DNA of 28,863 nt from Dehalococcoidia bacterium UBA2160 (lineage in GTDB: Bacteria; Chloroflexota; Dehalococcoidia; Lucifugimonadales; UBA1123), in contig DCWO01000046.1 of NCBI GenBank assembly GCA_002328865.1, positions 9,523 to 38,385 of the forward strand, given 5' to 3'. The notes under the pieces were generated by a model. The model saw only the letters and a program-made list of their open reading frames with translations. It did no database searches and had not been told where the DNA came from. The first letter of the stretch is position 1. Each line of letters opens with the position of its first letter. Positions 6,988 to 13,998 of the stretch are shown piece by piece. The position numbers were made by a program, and so were the translations under genes.

Positions 6988-8122
6988 GCGCGAGGGTTTG
7001 TCGTCGTGGGTTCGCCGTTAGACTGCCCTGCACCAGCGGCACGAGATAATTTCGCGCCAGCCACGCGACCGCGGGCACGCACACAGCATCTCCCATCGCG
7101 AATTTCGCTTGGTTCTCGCTGGCGCCGCCGAACTCGAACGACGGGGCGCCCTGCAGTCTGGCGTATTCACGGGCGGTCATCCAGCGCACACGGACTTCGC
7201 CTCGGCCGGCTTCGACGAGCGCCTGCCTGCTGGACCCTCCCCTGGCCGTACGAAGACACCCGCTTATCTCGTCCGATCGAATCTCCCACACTGCCTTTCC
7301 GTGGCGCGTCCTCCGATATGCCGCAGCATAATGAATCCGCTCGGACTGACGAAGGAGTTGGAGCCTATCGTCCTGAATGCCAGACAAAGAACCGAGGAAT
7401 GCGTCGAGTCGTTGCGATCCCCACCATCGTTGGTCGTTCGGTGGCAGCGACTCGACGACATCGGTGAGAGTATCGCGATGGTCGGGCAGCGCCTCCAGGC
7501 GGGCCGCCTGCAGGATCAATCCCGGATGACTTTCGACGAATTTAACGACTTGCTTCGGCCGGTGCTCGTTCGTGCTCCAGTCGCCAGGTGAGGTCAACGG
7601 GACCAGTGAGGCGACCACGAATACTCTCAAGCGGCTTTGGGCAACAAAGCGACGGGCGTCAAGGGCGAGGACATCGCAGATGTAGCCCATGTCGTTGAGC
7701 GCCGCAATGGTGTCGCGCAGATCCCGGCCGCTGTTGGACGTGAGGAACCCCGGCACGTTCTCGAGCATGACGACGGGGGGTCTGCGCCCATCCATTTCAT
7801 CGAGTATCCGGATGAAATTCCAGATGATGCTGGATTCTTTGCCCTCTAAGCCCTCGCGACCGCCTGCCAACGAAAGATCGGTGCACGGAAACGAGGCTGT
7901 GGCGATGTCCACGGACGGTACGTCTGCTGCGTCAAAATCGCGGATGTCGGAAAGCACGTAGTGAGACGCGTCCAAATTCGCGGCGTACAAGGTCCGCTTG
8001 ATCTCGGCATGATCGTTCGCGAATACGACCTCGCACCCTTCTTCCTCCAGGGCCATCCCGACGAGCCCGGCTCCGGCGAAGAATTCAGCTACTCGCGGTC
8101 GACCGATATCCCCTCTTGCCAC
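6980..8122 (-). CDS. DNA (cytosine-5-)-methyltransferase
   Basis: This is a C5-cytosine methyltransferase of 380 residues from GTG 8122. Motif I EFFAGAGLVGMA binds SAM. Motif IV SFPCTDLSLAGG carries the catalytic Cys80. Motif VI is LENVPGFL and motif VIII is QSRLRVFVV. A variable target-recognition stretch precedes the terminal motif IX/X region (REYARLQGAPS, then AKFAMGDAV). I place the start at GTG 8122 because AAGGGGAGC precedes it. An in-frame TTG at 8158 lies inside an inverted repeat and a possible promoter. It protects host DNA from the nuclease encoded directly downstream, and its 5-methylcytosine product explains the adjacent vsr. Motif order is standard, so the target base is cytosine; the recognition sequence is unknown. 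Confidence 0.93.
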   Translation of the reverse strand: MARGDIGRPRVAEFFAGAGLVGMALEEEGCEVVFANDHAEIKRTLYAANLDASHYVLSDIRDFDAADVPSVDIATASFPCTDLSLAGGREGLEGKESSIIWNFIRILDEMDGRRPPVVMLENVPGFLTSNSGRDLRDTIAALNDMGYICDVLALDARRFVAQSRLRVFVVASLVPLTSPGDWSTNEHRPKQVVKFVESHPGLILQAARLEALPDHRDTLTDVVESLPPNDQRWWGSQRLDAFLGSLSGIQDDRLQLLRQSERIHYAAAYRRTRHGKAVWEIRSDEISGCLRTARGGSSRQALVEAGRGEVRVRWMTAREYARLQGAPSFEFGGASENQAKFAMGDAVCVPAVAWLARNYLVPLVQGSLTANPRRQTLAHA

Positions 8123-8152
8123 CGGCGGTGCTCCCCTTATCGTGGTAGATGA

Positions 8153-8189
8153 TCGCAATCATCATTTTAGAACATATATCTGATTGCGA
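8153..8189. promoter_or_regulatory. 9-bp inverted repeat in the restriction-modification promoter region
   Basis: TCGCAATCA (8153-8161) and TGATTGCGA (8181-8189) are perfect inverted repeats separated by 19 bases. The AT-rich spacer contains, on the minus strand, TAAAAT (8169-8164), a possible -10 that would start transcription just upstream of the GTG at 8122. The symmetry could be an operator through which the methyltransferase or another factor autoregulates the operon. No controller (C protein) gene is visible. Confidence 0.45.
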
Positions 8190-8397
8190 GGGCGTACGTC
8201 AACCGTTCCGACGCGCGGACATGCAACAACTATCGGGAGGTTTCAATCGGCGCTCTGAGATTCATTTCTCGCGCGCCTCGGCCCGAATCGAAGCGCGCAC
8301 GGCGAGGTCAAAGCTGAAGCGTACGACGCCCTTCGACATGTCGTGGCTAGGCAGGGATCACTGATAGGTCGAAATCTCCAGGCGACGGCGCCTTGAA

Positions 8398-8490
8398 TGT
8401 CATCCTGAGCGAAGCCGAAGGATCTGGCTAATTGCGACACTTATCTCCCTGCGGGGCGCCAGATGCTTCGCCTACGGTCTCAGCATGACA
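8398..8490. repeat. imperfect inverted repeat element (MITE/REP-like)
   Basis: The left arm at 8398-8428 begins TGTCATCCTGAG and ends GATCTGGC. The right arm at 8458-8490 begins GCCAGATGCTTC and ends CTCAGCATGACA. Reversed, the right arm matches the left over most of 31 bases with small gaps. A 29-base loop separates them. A solo copy of the right arm occurs at 13939-13964. No open reading frame is carried, so it would be non-autonomous or a structural repeat. Confidence 0.7.
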
Positions 8491-8568
8491 GTGTGCAAAA
8501 CAAACATTGCAACCTCAAGCGGCATCCGGCGCGCGGACATAATCCCCTTGCGTCGGAACTCAGAGCCA

Positions 8569-8588
8569 GCCCTGAGTTTGCTGAAGGG
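8569..8588. repeat. partial copy of the CCTGAG-TTG-GAAGG repeat core
   Basis: CCTGAGTTTGCTGAAGG here matches the reverse complement of the left arm of the 5811-5873 element (CCTGAGCTTGTCGAAGG) except for a few bases. It lies 26 bases from the end of the corrinoid protein gene. Confidence 0.5.
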
Positions 8589-8613
8589 GCGAACGGGATT
8601 TGTCGCCGAACTC

Positions 8614-9252
8614 CTATTTCTCGACGCCGAGAAGCTCCTTGGCAACCTCGACGGCGGTGGCCGCCTCGGGGGCGTAGCCGTCGGCGCCGATGTCTGAGGC
8701 GTAGTGCTGCGTAACCGGGGCGCCGCCCACCATCACCCGCAGATTCTGCCTGATCTCCGATTGCTCCAGCATCTCGATGGTGGTCTTCATGATGGGCATG
8801 GTCGTGGTCAGAAGCGCGGACATGCAAATCATGTTGGCGTCCGACTCTTCCACAGCCTCCAGGAACTGCTCCGGCGACACGTCGTTGCCCAGATCGACCA
8901 CTTCGAAACCAGCTCCGTCCAACATCATCGAGACCAGGTTCTTGCCGATGTCGTGCAGGTCGCCTCGAACGGTGCCGATGACCACCTTGCCAAGTGAAGC
9001 TCCCTGAGTTTCGGCGAGCAATGGCCGCACGAGGTTCATGGCCCACTTCATCGCTCGCGCGCTGACGAGAACCTCGGGCAGGTAGTATTCACCGTTCTTG
9101 AATCTCTCGCCGACCACATCCATGCCGGGGATGAGGCCCTCGTTCACGATCACCAACGGGTCCATGCCTTCGTCGATGGCCGATTGGGTCCACTGCTCGG
9201 CTGCCGGGGCGTTTCCTTCGATGATGAAGTTGCTAACGTCGCCGAGTTCCAT
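8614..9252 (-). CDS. methyltransferase cognate corrinoid protein (MtbC/MtmC/MetH cobalamin-domain family)
   Basis: This 212-residue two-domain corrinoid carrier has an N-terminal helical cap domain (about 1-88) followed by a Rossmann B12-binding domain. The signature is complete: D98-L-H100-D-I-G103 with His100 as the predicted lower axial cobalt ligand, S145-A-L147, and G176-G177. Family knowledge: the Co(I) form accepts a methyl group from a substrate-specific methyltransferase and passes it to a second acceptor (tetrahydrofolate, CoM or homocysteine). It is the second gene of an operon with the UroD-family methyltransferase, 69 bases upstream. Its ATG has an AGGAGGACATCG leader. A candidate reactivation protein is encoded divergently at 10722. 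The methyl donor is unknown. Confidence 0.93.
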   Translation of the reverse strand: MELGDVSNFIIEGNAPAAEQWTQSAIDEGMDPLVIVNEGLIPGMDVVGERFKNGEYYLPEVLVSARAMKWAMNLVRPLLAETQGASLGKVVIGTVRGDLHDIGKNLVSMMLDGAGFEVVDLGNDVSPEQFLEAVEESDANMICMSALLTTTMPIMKTTIEMLEQSEIRQNLRVMVGGAPVTQHYASDIGADGYAPEAATAVEVAKELLGVEK

Positions 9253-9321
9253 CGATGTCCTCCTGACGGTTAGTTGTTGAATCGATTGGCTGATCTAGTA
9301 TCAGCCGACAATGTTGCTGAG

Positions 9322-10446
9322 CTACGCCTGTACCGGATATTTGCCGTGTTGTTCGAGAAGCTCACCGACGCGTTCGATCCTCGACAGGATAGCCGGCATA
9401 GTGACGTTGTCAGCAACGCCCATTATGAACGCGTCGCCCGGCGCGATAATGCCGAAGAGCTTGTCCATGTACTTCTCGAACTCCTCTTCGGGGTACGACT
9501 CCTCGAGGATGATCGACGGGATGCCTCCCCAGATGATCATGTCGTTGCCCCAGGTTTCACGCGCCATCTCAAGGGTGCAGGGCACCAGCGGGGCAGTCGT
9601 GAAGCACTCCACCATGTCGTAGCCCGCGTCCTTGAAGTGATCGAGGATGTCGCTGCTGTCGCTGTCCGCGTGGTGTACCAGCACTTTGTCGTTGGCGTGC
9701 ATGACGTCGGACATTGCCTTGTTGTAAGGAGTGATGTACCTCTCGAACATGCGAGGCGGAGTTATCTGCGTGTCGTAGTGGGCGCCGTGGAGGATGAGGC
9801 GGGCGGGCGAATCGGCGATCACCGGCCACAGCTCTTCGCGTTGCTTCTGGGCGATCAGGTCGAGCAGACGCTCAACCTTGTCCGTGTAGTCGTACAGGTC
9901 GAGATAGCCGTGCTCGTACCCGGCCCACTTCTCAAGGTAGGAGTGGAAGGGTCCGTCGCCCGTGGCGACCAGAGGATACCCGTCGTCGCCGATCTCGGCA
10001 TCGTATGATTCGTACTCCTCGTAGCACGGGTAATACTCCGTGTTCTCGATGATGTACATCACGACATCGTAGTCCTCGGGCGTCTTGAGAGGCTTTTCGA
10101 CCTCCAAAGGAGCGATCCCGGCCGCGTCCAGTTCGGGCGTCCTGCGCTTGCGTGACGTTACGGAGCCGATAGGCGTAACCCATTCCGTGATGATGTTCCT
10201 GTCGTCGTATTGAACCGTGATGTCGACGTTCTTGCATCGCGTGTTGAATATCTTGCCGTCGCGTGCAGCGGCGCCCATGCCCAAGTCCCGTTCGATGTCT
10301 CGCAGCCGCCACCCTTCGTACTTCTCCGGAAGTGTTCCCGCGTTCTTGTGAGCGAGCCACCACAGGAGCATGCGAGGAATCCACGGGATGCGATCCGGGC
10401 TCTTCCCCTCCATGATCGCCAGCATCCGCTCTCGGTTGGTCATCAT
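9322..10446 (-). CDS. uroporphyrinogen decarboxylase (UroD)-family corrinoid methyltransferase
   Basis: This 374-residue protein of the UroD TIM-barrel superfamily, in the MtaA/MtbA/CmuA branch, starts TNRERMLAIMEGKSPDRIPW, the usual opening of these proteins. In thiol-dependent MtaA-type enzymes zinc is held by a His-x-Cys and a later Cys. Here the equivalent strand reads VLVHHADSDSS (His258, His259, Asp261) and the later site reads IMGVADNV without cysteine. Zinc-thiolate chemistry of the CoM type is therefore unlikely. Pairing with the corrinoid protein 69 bases downstream makes substrate:corrinoid methyl transfer the best guess; true uroporphyrinogen III decarboxylation is unlikely. The start ATG-ATG follows AGGAGG. 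The donor (methoxy, methylamine or other) cannot be told from sequence. Confidence 0.85.
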   Translation of the reverse strand: MMTNRERMLAIMEGKSPDRIPWIPRMLLWWLAHKNAGTLPEKYEGWRLRDIERDLGMGAAARDGKIFNTRCKNVDITVQYDDRNIITEWVTPIGSVTSRKRRTPELDAAGIAPLEVEKPLKTPEDYDVVMYIIENTEYYPCYEEYESYDAEIGDDGYPLVATGDGPFHSYLEKWAGYEHGYLDLYDYTDKVERLLDLIAQKQREELWPVIADSPARLILHGAHYDTQITPPRMFERYITPYNKAMSDVMHANDKVLVHHADSDSSDILDHFKDAGYDMVECFTTAPLVPCTLEMARETWGNDMIIWGGIPSIILEESYPEEEFEKYMDKLFGIIAPGDAFIMGVADNVTMPAILSRIERVGELLEQHGKYPVQA

Positions 10447-10537
10447 AGGTCATCCTCCTGGGCCGGCTTTGCTCGCTCCACCGAAACATCCACCACCCCA
10501 CCGGACACGCCGCCACATGCTGTTCGTTGCAGCGCTT

Positions 10538-10543
10538 ATTATA
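10538..10543 (-). promoter_or_regulatory. candidate -10 element for the UroD/corrinoid operon
   Basis: On the minus strand this reads TATAAT, in an AT-rich patch of an otherwise GC-rich divergent intergenic region. The hexamer 17 bases upstream (GTGCAA) is a poor -35. Transcription would begin about 85 bases before the UroD-family ATG. Confidence 0.35.
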
Positions 10544-10721
10544 TGGAAGAAGTCGTTCGCTTGCACGCGCCGTTTCGCGATAGCTTCAAAACGTAGATTC
10601 AGCTAGGCGCCGAAATCGGATTCATTCGTCGGCGATCGGCCGCGAGAGCGCCGGGTCGGGTTTCGTAGCCATCCACCAGACTTCGTGATATCGTGACTAC
10701 ACCCTGATCGAGGAGACGCTC

Positions 10722-11453
10722 GTGGCCATCGATGTCGTGGAGTTGCACGATTTTACGCTGACCCTCGCCGAAGAGGACGTCTGGGCCTGCCTGGGTTCTC
10801 GCGACAAGCGAACGCCCGCCCTGGCGGATGAAGTCACGGCCAGCGTCGAGTTGGCTCGTGAGCTGTGTGTGCCCAAAGCCAACTACGCGACGGCGCCGGT
10901 GGAGGAATCCGCTCGAGGACGAACGAAGTTCCGCGACGGGCCGTCATTGGCAGGAGGTTTCGTCAACCACGCCCTCCAGGGCGCCGAAGCGGCGGTCTTC
11001 GTCGTCGTCACCGTCGGGGCCGAGCTCGAGGCAGAGGTGGCCAGTCGGTTCGCGAAGGGCGACGACGTCGAGGCCATAGTCTTGGACGCGGCGGGCTCAG
11101 CGAGCGTCATGAACGCCTTCACGCATGTCGCCGAAATCGTCCTCGAAGAGACGCTGGAGCGCGGTTGGCAGACCGGCCTGTGTCTCCGGCCCGGTCAGAG
11201 CTACTGGGACATCACCGGACAACACGACATCTTTTCGGTGGTCCCCACCGAAAGCATCGACGTCCGTCTCATGGAGTCATGCTTCATGCTGCCGCAGAAG
11301 ACGCAGTCTGGCATCATCCCTGTCGGCGCCGACCTCAAGGTGGACAGCGATCCGAACAAATCCTACTGCAAAGTGTGCAACGCGGCCCGCTGCCCAATGC
11401 GCCAGGAGGAGTTCGACCCCGTGGCGCTTGCGGCGGAGGGTCACGGCGCGTAG
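10722..11453 (+). CDS. MetH-activation-domain-like protein, probable corrinoid reactivation factor
   Basis: This 243-residue protein starts at GTG 10722 after GAGGAGACGCTC. The central and C-terminal part matches the AdoMet-binding activation domain of cobalamin-dependent methionine synthase: VLDAAGSASVMNAFTHV, then LRPGQSYWDI, then RLMESCFMLPQKTQSGII. The C-terminus adds a cysteine motif C216-KV-C219-NAAR-C224-PMR, which recurs in stand-alone activation-domain proteins of anaerobes and could hold an FeS cluster or metal. Family knowledge: this domain supplies SAM for reductive methylation of inactive Co(II) cobalamin. It is encoded divergently, 275 bases from the UroD/corrinoid operon, so reactivation of that corrinoid protein, or of a MetH lacking its own domain, is the likely role. 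No methionine synthase is in the window. Confidence 0.85.
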   Translation: MAIDVVELHDFTLTLAEEDVWACLGSRDKRTPALADEVTASVELARELCVPKANYATAPVEESARGRTKFRDGPSLAGGFVNHALQGAEAAVFVVVTVGAELEAEVASRFAKGDDVEAIVLDAAGSASVMNAFTHVAEIVLEETLERGWQTGLCLRPGQSYWDITGQHDIFSVVPTESIDVRLMESCFMLPQKTQSGIIPVGADLKVDSDPNKSYCKVCNAARCPMRQEEFDPVALAAEGHGA

Positions 11454-11510
11454 TCGGCAACTCGCGTGCGGATACGGTGCTCTGGCCCCGATTGAACCGG
11501 GACCAAGCCG
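11453..11510. repeat. copy A of a ~60-bp dispersed repeat
   Basis: This stretch shares most positions with 13846-13905. The best block is GGTGCTCTGGCCC followed by GAT, GAA, CGG and CCAAGCCG, and both copies start GTCG. The two copies lie outside the two ends of the propeller gene in direct orientation, so they flank it. Confidence 0.6.
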
Positions 11511-11532
11511 TTCCCACCGCTCCAAATTTGAC

Positions 11533-13566
11533 TCAATTCAGTCCGGAAGCAACCGTGCGACGCATCCTCAACACCACGGACCCCGCCAGGATCAGTGCCA
11601 ACGCTGCCAGTCCCCATTGGCCGAGGCTTGGCACTAGGGAGGCCGCAACTGCCGGAGCCTCGTCGGCGCCCATGTCGGTGGTGGCAGTACTGTCTCCGTC
11701 ACCATCGATTGGACGAGCGGTCAGGTCGTAGTCGATCGGCGGAGCGCCGTTCTCGGATCCGACGTCGATGGCGGGCGATCCGAGTGACAGGTGGTAGTTG
11801 TTCGACGCGGTGTTCACCAGCAATGGATCGGAGCCGGTTACGCATCCAGCAGCACATGTCGCTGCACTGAAGATGTCGGTGGTGTTGTTGTAAAACAGGT
11901 TGTGGTCGATGGTAACGTTGGTCGCGACGACATTGCTTGCCGTGTAGATTCCCTTAGCGTTAGCCTCAAATACGTTATTGCGAATCACAGCAGACGACGA
12001 TGTGGCTGTAGAAACGCCCGCAACCGCGTTCGAGACGAAAGTGTTGTTTACCACAAACGGCGAGGTCTTCTGGGCGGCGACCCCTGCTTCGTTCCCGTTG
12101 AACACGTTATTGCAGATCTCGATGCCCCGCCCATCTGACGAGCCGTAGATGATGATTCCGCCGACAAACCCGACATCGTTGTTGTCGGCGCCGGTGAATC
12201 GCAGATTCTGGATGGTCACGATGTCCGTCGTTGCCGGGATCGTGACCCCGCTGACGGCGCCGGCTGCGGTGAGCACTGCCTGCGCGGCCGCGGTCGTCCC
12301 CTTCAGGTGCAAATCGCTCTTCGAAATGTTCACGTTCTCCGTATAACTCCCGGATGCGATCTTGATGATGTCTCCGGGACTCGCCCCGTTGATCCCCTCT
12401 TGGATGGTGTTCCAAGGGCTGCCGACGCTCCCGTCTTCGGCGCCGCTGTTGCTGGCGTCAACGTACACTGTGTTGAAGGCTGTCTCGTCCGGGGGCAGAC
12501 ACGCGTTCACACTTACGGGGGGAACGTCCGCATCCCAAAACTGGACCCCGAATGGGCCGTTGAAGTACGGGGCGTCGAGGGCGCCGGCGGGATTCTGTGC
12601 GAAGGGTGTGGGCAACGTCGAAATCGGCGTGTTCGTGGTCCACGCGTTCGTAAGAGCGGATTCGGCGAAGATGTAGATGTTGTCCAGGCAGTATCCGGTC
12701 GCAACCAGGTCGCCGTCCGGTGAGAAAGTCAAGCCGCGGAAGCTGGGTATGTCGTTGGCGGACTGAGTGGAATCGCACTCGGCGTCCGGAATATCCACGA
12801 CGTTCTTCGAAGTCGTGCCCGCTGGGTTGATGCGAACGATACGCGTCGAGAAGTCTGTCACGAAGATGTTCCCGGTACCGTCTATTGCTATGTGGCCTTG
12901 GTTTCCCGCGGCGACAGTAGATCCGCTCAACAGTTTGTTCGAGTTGCCTGGGTGGACTATGGGCAGGGTGTCACTGGGCGCTATGGAGTAGACGAAACCG
13001 TCGTTGTCGACGAACAGCACGTCCCCGCTCGATGTCGCTTGCACGCCATTGGGTGTCGGAAATCCGGTCGCCATTGCCGTTGCGCCGGTCACGCTCCCTC
13101 CGGCGTTCACCGTCAGTCGCCAGATCGTGCCCCCGGCATCGGCCACAAGCAGCCTGCCGGATGAGTCCACGGCGAGTCCGTTGGGATTGTTGATGGTCAC
13201 GCTGCTCGACCATGTTAGCTGGGTCAGTACTCCGCTGGTGTTGACTCGGTAGATGTCGGGACCGTCGTCAGAGATGTATATTTCGGCGCCGTCGACCGCC
13301 AGGCCTGACGTGCCAACGAAACCGGTTGCGAATGTCTCGATATTTCCGTCGCAATCGACCCGCATGACTCGGAGGCCGCCCGCACCGTTGCCTTCCTGTG
13401 CGTTGTAGAGCGCCTAGCTGCAATCGCTCCACGCCGACGCGGCATAGACCGTGCCTGTTCCTGAGCCTGAGAGCGTGAACACGGCCAGAATCGCTGCCAA
13501 GACTAGGATGACCATCGAATGAGATAAGTAATCGTTGAGTGAAATTCGTCGTGGAGCGCCTATCAT
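11533..13566 (-). pseudogene. secreted NHL-type propeller / beta-helix protein with IPTL-CTERM-like tail, broken by an in-frame TAG
   Basis: The intact frame would be 677 codons from ATG 13566 (ribosome site GAGAGG). It starts with a signal peptide: a basic start, a hydrophobic run VILVLAAILAVF, then cleavage near VYA-AS. Codon 51 (13414-13416) is TAG. The frame then continues without a shift into an NHL/SMP-30-like beta-propeller (repeats such as PNGLAVDSSGRLLVAD and GHIAIDGTGNIFVTD). A right-handed beta-helix follows (NNVFNGNEAG, RNNVFEANAKG), then a choice-of-anchor Q-like segment (SPAIDVG, then DMGADE). The C-terminus VPSLGQWGLAALALILAG with RMRR is IPTL-CTERM-like, a surface-sorting signal. 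An internal ATG at 13365 exists but would give no signal peptide. Nonsense mutation, sequencing error or suppression are the options; mutation or error seem likeliest. Confidence 0.75.
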
Positions 13567-13845
13567 CTGACCTATCCTCTCAGCTTTAATCGTGCCGACA
13601 GCCGGTAATTGACAGCCAACAGTTCCATCTGCAATACATGGCAGCTGGCGCTTCAGTGTTGAAAACACCCGAGTTAGTACCTGGCGCTTCAGCGATTACC
13701 CGCCAATAGGCGTCGAACCAAGCCACATTGTGACGTGAGAAGGAGACCATATCCCCACACGCCTGTCAATTGCTCAGCACTCTACAAGTTTGCTTGCACA
13801 TGGCCGATCAGATCGGTCAAGAGGACATGAGCGCCGTGAATCGTA

Positions 13846-13905
13846 GTCGCCGACTCGCACCCGCACGGCCGGTGCTCTGGCCCTGATAGAATCGGAGCCA
13901 AGCCG
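13846..13905. repeat. copy B of a ~60-bp dispersed repeat
   Basis: This is the direct-orientation partner of 11453-11510, sharing GGTGCTCTGGCCC and CCAAGCCG blocks with scattered substitutions. Together the copies bracket the interrupted propeller gene. Confidence 0.6.
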
Positions 13906-13938
13906 CTCTCAGTCCGACTCGTACATCTCTGCCGGACA

Positions 13939-13964
13939 CCAGATGCTTCACTGCGTTCAGCATG
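13939..13964. repeat. solo arm of the 8398-8490 repeat family
   Basis: CCAGATGCTTC followed by TTCAGCATG matches the right arm of the element at 8398-8490 (CCAGATGCTTC, then CTCAGCATG). No opposing arm is seen within the next 60 bases. Confidence 0.5.
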
Positions 13965-13998
13965 GCGTAGGGCCCCCGACTGAAGCCTTTTGGGAAGT

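Larger units (their letters stand above)
8190..8613. other. non-coding stretch rich in small repeats
   Basis: About 420 bases between the methyltransferase 5' end and the corrinoid protein stop. I see no gene supported by a family match. It holds the inverted repeat at 8398-8490 and a partial repeat at 8569-8588. An 11-base CGCGCGGACAT near 8212 recurs near 8530. The remainder has no recognisable structure. Confidence 0.5.
13567..13998. other. intergenic region with repeats upstream of the propeller gene
   Basis: About 430 bases with no credible gene. A perfect 12-base direct repeat CTGGCGCTTCAG occurs at 13645-13656 and 13681-13692, start points 36 bases apart, in the likely promoter zone of the propeller gene. 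Downstream are copy B of the ~60-bp repeat (13846-13905) and a solo arm of the 8398-type element (13939-13964). Confidence 0.5.

Noticed and set aside
8212..8540. CGCGCGGACAT repeated about 317 bases apart, as a target-site duplication of an inserted element
   Set aside because: The sequence between has no matching inverted ends at those points and no transposase. An 11-base GC-rich match may be chance.
9322..10446. HemE, true uroporphyrinogen III decarboxylase
   Set aside because: It is in an operon with a corrinoid protein and lacks the HemE N-terminal pattern; no heme genes are near. The methyltransferase branch fits better.
13414..13416. Pyrrolysine or other amber readthrough at the in-frame TAG
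   Set aside because: TAG ends at least 14 genes here, the affected protein is not a methylamine methyltransferase, and no suppressor tRNA or pylS is in the window. A mutation or base error is simpler.
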